A DNA stretch of 26,725 bases, taken from positions 1 through 26,725 of the forward strand of contig CYKH01001791.1 of the NCBI GenBank assembly GCA_001460835.1. Reading direction: 5' to 3'. The stretch is from Bodo saltans. Its lineage: Eukaryota > Euglenozoa > Kinetoplastea > Eubodonida > Bodonidae. Below, one piece after another: positions 19,430-26,725 of this stretch (the stretch's first letter is position 1; the number at the start of each line of letters is the position of its first letter). Below the pieces are notes generated by a model. The model searched no databases. It saw only the letters and a list, made by a program, of their open reading frames with translations, and was not told where the DNA came from. The position numbers and the translations under genes were made by a program.

Positions 19430-22400
19430 ATGTGGCAACCGCTTTGCGTCACGATTGTGTGGGTTGCTATTATCTGGGCCCTTGCGTTGGTCCCAATGTT
19501 GTTGTCAGCGACCCTTGTTATCATTCCGTGTGATCCAAACATGACCAATTATACAACGACGCTGATGTCGAACACTGACTACCTCATTCAAGATTGCACG
19601 CTGTCTCCAGACAGCAGTAGTAGTGACGGTGGCGGCAATTGGATGCCGCCGATGCATCGGTTTACGGCTCTCCTGTCTGCTCCAGAAAACGCTACGATCT
19701 CAAACGTGGATATTGTGGTGCGAGGAGGCAACGTCGTGTTCCACTACTGAAGATCCAACCAAGGGTTATCGATGACACTTCGCAGTCAACCGTGTATTCT
19801 GTAAGAAACGTCTCCTTGTTGATTGTTGTGTCAAATGTTGTGTGGCCTGCGTCTATGCAGCCCAACGTTGTGGACAGCATCTTCTCGATGGCCTCCTGCG
19901 CAACGTGACACTGACGCTTCAGGAGTGCAGGTGGAATCTGAATTACCCAAATTCACATACAACAGGCAACAACCCCATCTTGCTGTACATACTTGGTCCG
20001 CTGCTCTTGAACGACTTTTCCTCAACAGTGGCGGTTCCTCAACAAGGAATGCTGGTGCCCGGTGGCGTGCGTGTGGGGCTTCTTAATTCGAACATTAGTG
20101 TATCCTGCTCGTTGCCGAACACGCCTTCAAGCTTTATCGCGTTGGAGATGAGGAATGCTGTTTTCGACGTCATTTCTGTGTCGTGATTCCGTTCATCCTT
20201 GGCGGTCGCAGTGCCCATCTGGTTGTCGATTATGTTGTGTGGCCTGCGTCTATGCAGCCCAACGTTGTGGACAGCATCTTCTCGATGGCCTCCTGCGCAA
20301 CGTGACACTGACGCTTCAGGAGTGCAGGTGGAATCTGAATTACCCAAATTCACATACAACAGGCAACAACCCCATCTTGCTGTACATACTTGGTCCGCTG
20401 CTCTTGAACGACTTTTCCTCAACAGTGGCGGTTCCTCAACAAGGAATGCTGGTGCCCGGTGGCGTGCGTGTGGGGCTTCTTAATTCGAACATTAGTGTAT
20501 CCTGCTCGTTGCCGAACACGCCTTCAAGCTTTATCGCGTTGGAGATGAGGAATGCTGTTTTCGACGTCATTTCTGTGTCGTGATTCCGTTCATCCTTGGC
20601 GGTCGCAGTGCCCATCTGGTTGTCGAGTCAATTGGTCAGTCTGGTTGTACTCCGGCTCATTGGTGTTGCACGACTGCAAACAGTACTCTTGTCGAATATT
20701 TCCGTGACAATATCTGGTTCTGCCATCGCCCTTGCAGCAACACTGCCCAACGAGGCAGCGACTGATCTCAACGTATCATCTGTAAGGATTATCTCTGTCA
20801 CGTCAACTAACTGCAGTGATGTGGAAGTCGTGATCAATGACAGTCTCGTGAACTTGAGTTTGACAAGGCCAAACAATGTACCTTCAACCCTTCTCTCTGT
20901 TTCGGCGACCCGCAGACTTGAAGTGGGAGTTCTGAGTATCAGTATGCACAAATTCCTTTCTCGAATTGCCTATTGCGCCACCAACTCCATCGTCGTCCTT
21001 CAGTCTCTCGCATCCGCATATTGTGTTGCTTTGTCGGCGTCGTTTGTTTCAGCCAACGGCACTTCTTCATTCCTTCGAAATGCAACTGTGACGATGTCGC
21101 TAGTTGATATTCGTAGCACAATCGCAGCCGATGGTGCGTCCAATATTGGTGCCACTGCCATCATATTTTCAACTGATAGCGAAATGATGCACGTAAAGAT
21201 TGAAGTTTCAAGCGTCCAATTTCAAGCGACCGCCATCGGATCTCAGCTTTCGTACGCTTCCTTTTTGCCACTTGTCACGGTTACCATGTTCCTGTCCACA
21301 ACTTCGTTATTGTCGCTCACAGGCAACACAACATCATCAACTGTCAAGATCAGGTGCTCAACCTTTAACGCTGAGCAGCGCTACACTGTTCCTGCCGGCT
21401 TGGCAACTCAGTTTACCGCCACTGTGATGGCGATCATTTACGCACCTGGGGCTGTTTCTTTCACCACAATTGATGTGCTAGATTCGAAAATCACAATTGT
21501 AGGTGCGAATGAGGGCATCGGCGCCACACCACTACTTTCGGCGGCGAGCATTGCATCTGGATCCTTCAACGGGAATTCTGTTGCGATACTGACCACCTTC
21601 AGCCAAAGCGCCTTTTACACAGTACTACCTCCGCTTGTAGCATCGTATGTTAGCGGTTTCTTTGCATCGGGAAGTGCTCCACTTGACATCAAGTCTATTC
21701 TAGATGCGGTCACTATCCATTTCATCAACACAAGCATCGCGACTAGCGATCCTCTTCTTGTAGAGTTATCTGACTCCAACCTTCTCATCGCGGCGTTTGG
21801 GTTAACATTGACGTCGATGCGCAACGGAGTTGTGGTTGACATCAGAAACTATTCTCTACGGCTCTCACAACTCGGCACCAATGACGACGGAGTCTCGTTG
21901 CGGTCGATGACATGCCAAGCCAACAACATCGTCACTACGGGTAGCGGCTTTGGCCCCGTCGTTGGTGTGTTCGGGAGTTGCGTCCTTGAGGCGAACACTT
22001 GGATCGTGGTGAATGGGGCAAGGGGGATCGTAGGGCCGATAATATCGAGCTACTCTCTCGCTCAGACGGCGGCGGTGCTGACGCTTCAGCGGAATTCTAG
22101 CATTCAGCTAACTGACGTTGCTGCATCTGGTCTCATCACAGAAGGAAGTATTGTTGGCAAAGGCTCCCCATCCGATGCCGCAGGCACATTTACTGTTAAC
22201 ATTGCCGAAGCTACGATGTTGATGGGTGTGACTGGCATCTTCTTGTCATCGTCCCTACAGTGCATCAGCAAAGCAACCTGCAGTGTCCCTACAGTGCAAC
22301 TTGTGGTTACCCATCCCACTGCAGCAGCTCCTTGTGGCGAGTAGCGTACGGCTATTTCTTTCAATGGTGAACATGTCGTCCCCCGGAAAGAGTGATTGGA

Positions 22401-23826
22401 GCCCCAGCTGCCCTTTTGCGTTGGACGCCTCGAACACGGCGACGCCAACACTCGTTGTCGTGCCACACGCTTACCCGATTCTATCCGTGCGCTCTGCCAC
22501 CTCCGTTGTCGTTGGGTCGTCTGTCGTAGCGGGGTCGCTCCTCGGGGGCAGCTATGGTGCGGTGCACGGCATCCAGGCCGCGATGTTGATACTCCGTGCG
22601 CAGGCGCTGTGTGCCGAGGGCTCGTCTGATCCTGCGATGAGCTGTGCTGCGACCTTGGGACGAGCCCCACGCAATGGAGTCTTCCTTGTTACGGTGGTGT
22701 GTACTTGGGCGGCGTGGTAGCGAACACACTAGGTATCCTGTGCTCGACGGGAATGCGTTTTGGTACTGGTAGATTGCTGCGACGACTGAAGCTTGACAAC
22801 AAGTCGTCCACGTTGGTGAATCGCATGCTGCGCCGTCTCCAAGCTCTTACCCCACCATCAGGCCCCGTGACATTGTCGTGGACTGGTTACATGTTTCTCT
22901 TGTGCCCGACTGTGTCGCTGTGCGTGGCGCTTGTGTCGGACGAGGCGATGCCTGCGTATGCTCGATTGGTAGGTGGACTTATGCTGCCGCTATGGTTCGT
23001 GCCGTGGGCAGGAGCGTTCATTGGCCTGTGCTGGAGGGGTAAGCGTGTTGAGTTTGCCTTCTTCGGAATGGTCGCATCGCGAGTGAATGAGAAGAGAAAA
23101 AGAGTTTCGCGCCGTCGCCATGTGTGCTCACTTCCGACGTTCAGAGAGGCGCGTGCATGGCTGTTCGAAGAGACTGAGGAGCTCGCACCTCGCCGTGGTG
23201 TGCATAAGGAGCTCAAGGAGCTAGCAACGGAGCAACTACGGAGGTTTGGTTCTGTTTTTGCAGGCTATCGAGCAGCACGCTACTGGTGCTTCAACGTTGA
23301 GGTTGGGTTTGCGATCGCCACTGGAGTGGCCACCGGCCTGATGCTGCGACAGATGAGCAGCACGGATCCGTGTGCTGGGTCTGGGTGGGCATGGGCGGTG
23401 GTGGGTGTGGGGATCTTGGAAACAACGACTGCACTGATACTGAGATCGTTCGCGCTTCGGTTAGAGCTCGTGGTATTTGTGTCTGTGATGGTATTTACGA
23501 TCCTTTCGGAGGTCGTTGCGTTGACGAACCCAGCTGCGATGAACTCAAGTAATGCACTGGCTGTCGTCAGTGCGATTTTGCAGTTATGTCTTATTCTGCA
23601 TGGTGTGCTGGAGCACTTGCTGCTACGGCATAGAATGGCACGCACTCATGCTGTGATGGCGGAAGGGAAAGCGACAGGCGCCAGTGAGGGGTTTCTTGAG
23701 CTCAGCGAACCTATTCGGCAAGGTGGGCGGCGCGCTTTGCTCAACTCAACTCAAGAGGCAATTCGAATCGAAAGGTCGCTTGCCGATATCATTGAAATGA
23801 TATGTGCACAACGAAGTTGCACGTAG
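19430..23826 (+). pseudogene. Paralogue D: full-length but multiply broken membrane-protein copy
   Basis: The first ATG in the conserved frame is 19430, giving a hydrophobic signal and then I-P-C-D-P-N and the S-N-T-x-Y motif. Comparison with C and E shows about +2 bases near 19740 (TGA at 19748-19750), a small deletion near 19890, a 395-bp direct repeat, and an in-frame TGA present in both repeat copies (20184-20186 and 20581-20583). The frame is then open to about 22290, shifts, shifts back near 22630, and is open to the TAG at 23824-23826. The ectodomain is closest to E. The segments through membrane helix 4 resemble C (A-M-P-A-Y-A-R, R-V-E-F-A-F). From about 23,100 the loop and helices 5-7 resemble A and B (S-L-P-T-x-R-E, L-M-L-R-Q-M-S-S-T-D-P-C). 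The tail is divergent and ends M-I-C-A-Q. It cannot encode a single product as read. Confidence 0.85.
19835..20626 (+). repeat. 395-bp direct repeat with a 2-base spacer in paralogue D
   Basis: 19835-20229 recurs, apparently without a change, at 20232-20626; only TT (20230-20231) separates the copies. The offset of 397 is not a multiple of three. Each copy holds the same small deletion and the same in-frame TGA. The right end of copy 2 joins conserved family sequence; copy 1 ends in the insertion junction. Confidence 0.95.
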
Positions 23827-24282
23827 ATTCGCGGACTTCACGCCTATGATGACACGAGGCTCAACTGCAAATTCGCACTCTAGTTTCGTTCCCTTGTTTT
23901 TTTTGCATTCTGACACGTCGGTTTTATTATTTTTTATTTTGATTCCACTGTTATCATTTCACTCGCTCGCTCTTCCTGTTGGACCCTTAACCGTTATTAT
24001 TATTTTTGTTTTGAGGCACTTCCAGTGTTTCTCCCCTCCTCCTAAAATTGCTCAGAGGTAAATTTACATTATTGTTTGTATTTTACCCTACTCTGGTTCT
24101 CATTTTACTCTGACATCAAGTGCCGCTTGTGTGTAACATTCTTGCAAAATGTCGCCTCTGTTTTTTCTTGTTTCTTATATTCTGTTTCCACGAGAAGCTC
24201 ATATGTGATGGCTTAGAAATTCAGAACGTTGAGACATTGATTGATCACGTCGTTACGCATAGTTTGCGCCCTTGCTCCTTCA
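23827..24282 (+). other. Intergenic region between paralogues D and E
   Basis: T-rich, with no convincing gene; open frames here start at non-ATG codons or are low-complexity. A pyrimidine tract at about 24151-24190 is followed by AG at 24193-24194, a candidate trans-splice acceptor for E. ATGs at 24203 and 24208 lie between this AG and the proposed start; the second is followed almost at once by TAG in the frame of E. Confidence 0.5.
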
Positions 24283-26725
24283 ATGAGCCCACCATTTACG
24301 CCGGCAACATGGGTTGCTATTATCTGGATCTTTCTGTCCATACGCAGCCAACCGACATTATCTGTTGTGACGACGGTAATCACCATTCCGTGTGACCCTA
24401 ACATGACCAATTGTACAACGACCTGATGTCCAACACTGACTACCTCATCCAAGATTGCACACTCTCAGACATTCCTTCTGATAGCAACGGCGGCAGTAGC
24501 TGGTTGCCACACGTACACCGGTTTACGGCTCTCCTGTCTGCTCCAGGAAACGCTACGATCTCAAATGTGGGTATTGTGGTGCGAGGAGGCAACGTCTTTC
24601 CACTGGTGAAGATTCAACCAAGGGTTGGCAACAACACTTTGCAGTCAACAGTGTATTCTGTAAGAAACGTCTCTTTGTTGATCGTTGGGTCAAATGTTGT
24701 GTGGCCTGCGTCTATGCAGCCCAACGTTGTGGACACCATCTTCTCGATGGCGTATGTGTTTGACGCTGACGCTTCAGGAGTGCATGTGGAACCTGAATTT
24801 CCCAATCTCAGACACAACGGCGAACAACCCAATCTTTGCTGTTTGTAAAAGTCCCGCTACTCTTGAATGACTCTTCCTATGTGGCATTGCTTCCTCCCCA
24901 AGAATTCATCCACGAATGCTGGTGCCTGGTGGCATGCGTGTGGTGCTAATCGATGCAAACATTACCGTATTATGTTCATCCCCAAACACACCTTCAAGCT
25001 TCATCGTCTTCGATCTAGCGAATAACAGCTACACGGACTCAGTCGACGTGAAAGTGTTGCCATCTCATCTTTCAGTTGCGGTGACGATATGGTTGAGCCA
25101 GCAAACGGTAAGCTTGTTTGTGATCCGGCTTCGTCTCTTCAGCACCCTCCCTGACCAACTCACATTTGCTTCCAATATTTCGCTCCTTGTTTCTGGCGCC
25201 TCAAGCGTCGCATTTGTGGGAGTGTTGCCGCCTCAGGAAACCACTAACGTCAATGACTCGTCTGTTAGAATATTGTCGATCGGCACGTCGACATGCAATG
25301 ACATTGTGGCAGTGATCAACGAATCTTGCCGACTCAACTTAACCTTGGTAAGGTCTGACATCGCACCGTTCCCTCGATACGTGTCTCTTATTCGGAGATA
25401 CGAAGTCGAGGTATTTTGGGCTGGACTTTCAATGTCGTTTTCACGAGGTACTTTGGTATTGATGGACACCGCGATCGTGCTACGAGCTACGACCAAAGGC
25501 TTTGCTGCTATCACCTAGTCACCACGAATTGTTGACTTGGACGTTTGCATGAGCAACGTAACGATGGTGATTGATGTCACACCTGGGTTCGCTGGGCAGC
25601 AAGTAAAGGTAATCTCGTGCGTTTGCCTAAGCGCCACCAGTAACACGGTTGGTGTGACTGCGCTCATGCGCAACATATCTGTGTTGATGGAGCATGTTTC
25701 TGTTGACAGTAGACTTGCAGTTGACGGAGTTATCAGCACGACTGTCACGGCACTCATTGTTTCAACGGAAGGCGGCGGATCCACAAACGTCGTGGCGATC
25801 CTGTCGCACGTACACCACAGCGTTTCGATCACTGGAGCGACATTGTCGTCTTCAAGCCTCACACCACTACTTAACGTCGTGGCGTTTTTTGCCACCACCA
25901 CATTGCTGTATCTCAACGGCAACCTCACGGATGTCACGACCCGCATTACGAACTCACATCTTGTGGTAACACAGTGGTACATGGTGCCGACTGGGTTGGC
26001 GACTCAATACAGTGCTTCCACGATTGCAATGGTTTACACTCCTGGCGTTGTCATTTCCACCACATTAGAAGTGCAAGATTCGCACATCATACTGCTTGGT
26101 CTTGATAAAGGAATCGGCGCCACTCCATCGCTTTCAGCCACGACCATTGCTTCCGGATCCTGGAATGGTAATTCTGTTGCGATCCTGACAACCTTCAGCC
26201 AAATTGCAGTGTTTGGATTGCTCCCTCCACTTATGGCGTCCTTTGTTCGTGGCATTTTTGGTACCACTGTGGCTGGGAACAACACAGTTGCAACTGTAGA
26301 TGCTCCTTCTCTTCTCGACGAAGTCACCATTTATTTTACCAACACCAGCATTTCGTCATCAAACGATGATGTCACGATAGAGTTGTCGGATGCAAACTTG
26401 CTCATCTCGGCGTTTGGGCTCACGTCAACGTCGACACGTAACGGAGTCATGGTGGTGATCAACAACTTCTCACTTTTGTTTGTGCAGCGCCAACTTACCG
26501 ATGAAGCCGCCCTCCAGTCGACGACATGCCAACAAGCCCATGCCATCGTAACTACCGGCAGTGGCTTTGCCCCAATTATTAGTGTGTTCGGGAGTTGCGC
26601 CCTTGAGGCAAACACTTGGATCGTGGTGAAAGGCGCAAGGGGAATCGTGGGACCAATTGTGGCAAGCTACTCCCTTGCTCGACGGCGGCAGTGCTGACAC
26701 TTCAACAGAACTCCAGCATTCAGCT
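24283..26725 (+). pseudogene. Paralogue E: 5' part of a broken membrane-protein copy, cut by the window edge
   Basis: ATG 24283 opens a hydrophobic N-terminus with W-V-A-I-I-W, shared with D, and I-P-C-D-P-N-M-T-N. Against D it has lost one base near 24423, about 17 bases near 24767 and one base near 26675, and has changed frame between about 24840 and 24916. There is a TAG at 25516-25518 with conserved sequence in the same frame on both sides, and the last shift gives TGA at 26695-26697. The ectodomain is otherwise readable to the edge and is the closest relative of D. The membrane domain lies beyond the window. Many one-base gaps could be sequence error, but the ~17-base gap and the nonsense codon are less easily explained so. 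Confidence 0.82.

Noticed and set aside
23804-24061. 85-codon frame after paralogue D
   Set aside because: No ATG start at its beginning; the hydrophobicity comes from T-rich spacer DNA.
1-26725. CRISPR arrays, tRNA or rRNA genes
   Set aside because: No regularly spaced repeats, cloverleaf or rRNA-like sequence was seen on either strand.

Overview
The window reads as nuclear DNA of a kinetoplastid-like protist. All genes lie on the + strand, no introns are needed, intergenic gaps are about 0.15-0.6 kb, and pyrimidine tracts followed by AG sit upstream of most start codons, as expected for spliced-leader trans-splicing of polycistronic transcripts. A free-living bodonid such as Bodo saltans is my best guess. 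This is inference from style and gene content, not a database match.

Layout. Positions 1-647 are non-coding and carry a long direct repeat. At 648-2678 is an intact type II membrane protein with nucleotide-sugar glycosyltransferase motifs. At 2837-5036 is a low-complexity coiled-coil protein whose 3' part is broken by an exact 223-bp tandem duplication. At 5271-7588 is the replicative helicase subunit MCM7, recognisable from end to end but carrying an in-frame TAA and a frameshifting 56-bp tandem duplication.

From 7752 to the right edge the window is a head-to-tail array of five paralogues of one large membrane-protein family, here called A to E. The architecture is a signal peptide, an ectodomain of about 850-900 residues made of degenerate beta-strand-like, N-glycosylated repeats, about eight transmembrane segments, and a short cytosolic tail ending in a conserved helix. 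Only A (7752-11903) is fully open. C (14743-19029) has one premature TAA. B (12501-14153) is a deletion derivative. D (19430-23826) and E (24283 to beyond the edge) carry many frameshifts and stops. The family resembles T. cruzi DGF-1 in general architecture only; I do not assign it to a named family.

Two themes deserve attention. First, four exact or near-exact direct duplications (offsets 223, 56, 38 and 397 bp) all fall inside coding regions and all break the frame, including in an essential replication gene. Second, the array looks like one expressed gene beside a store of decayed relatives. Copy D is mosaic: its ectodomain is E-like, its first membrane segments C-like, and its later membrane segments A/B-like. 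Segmental gene conversion is a reasonable model. Misassembly or sequencing error is the main alternative for the small lesions and exact duplications.
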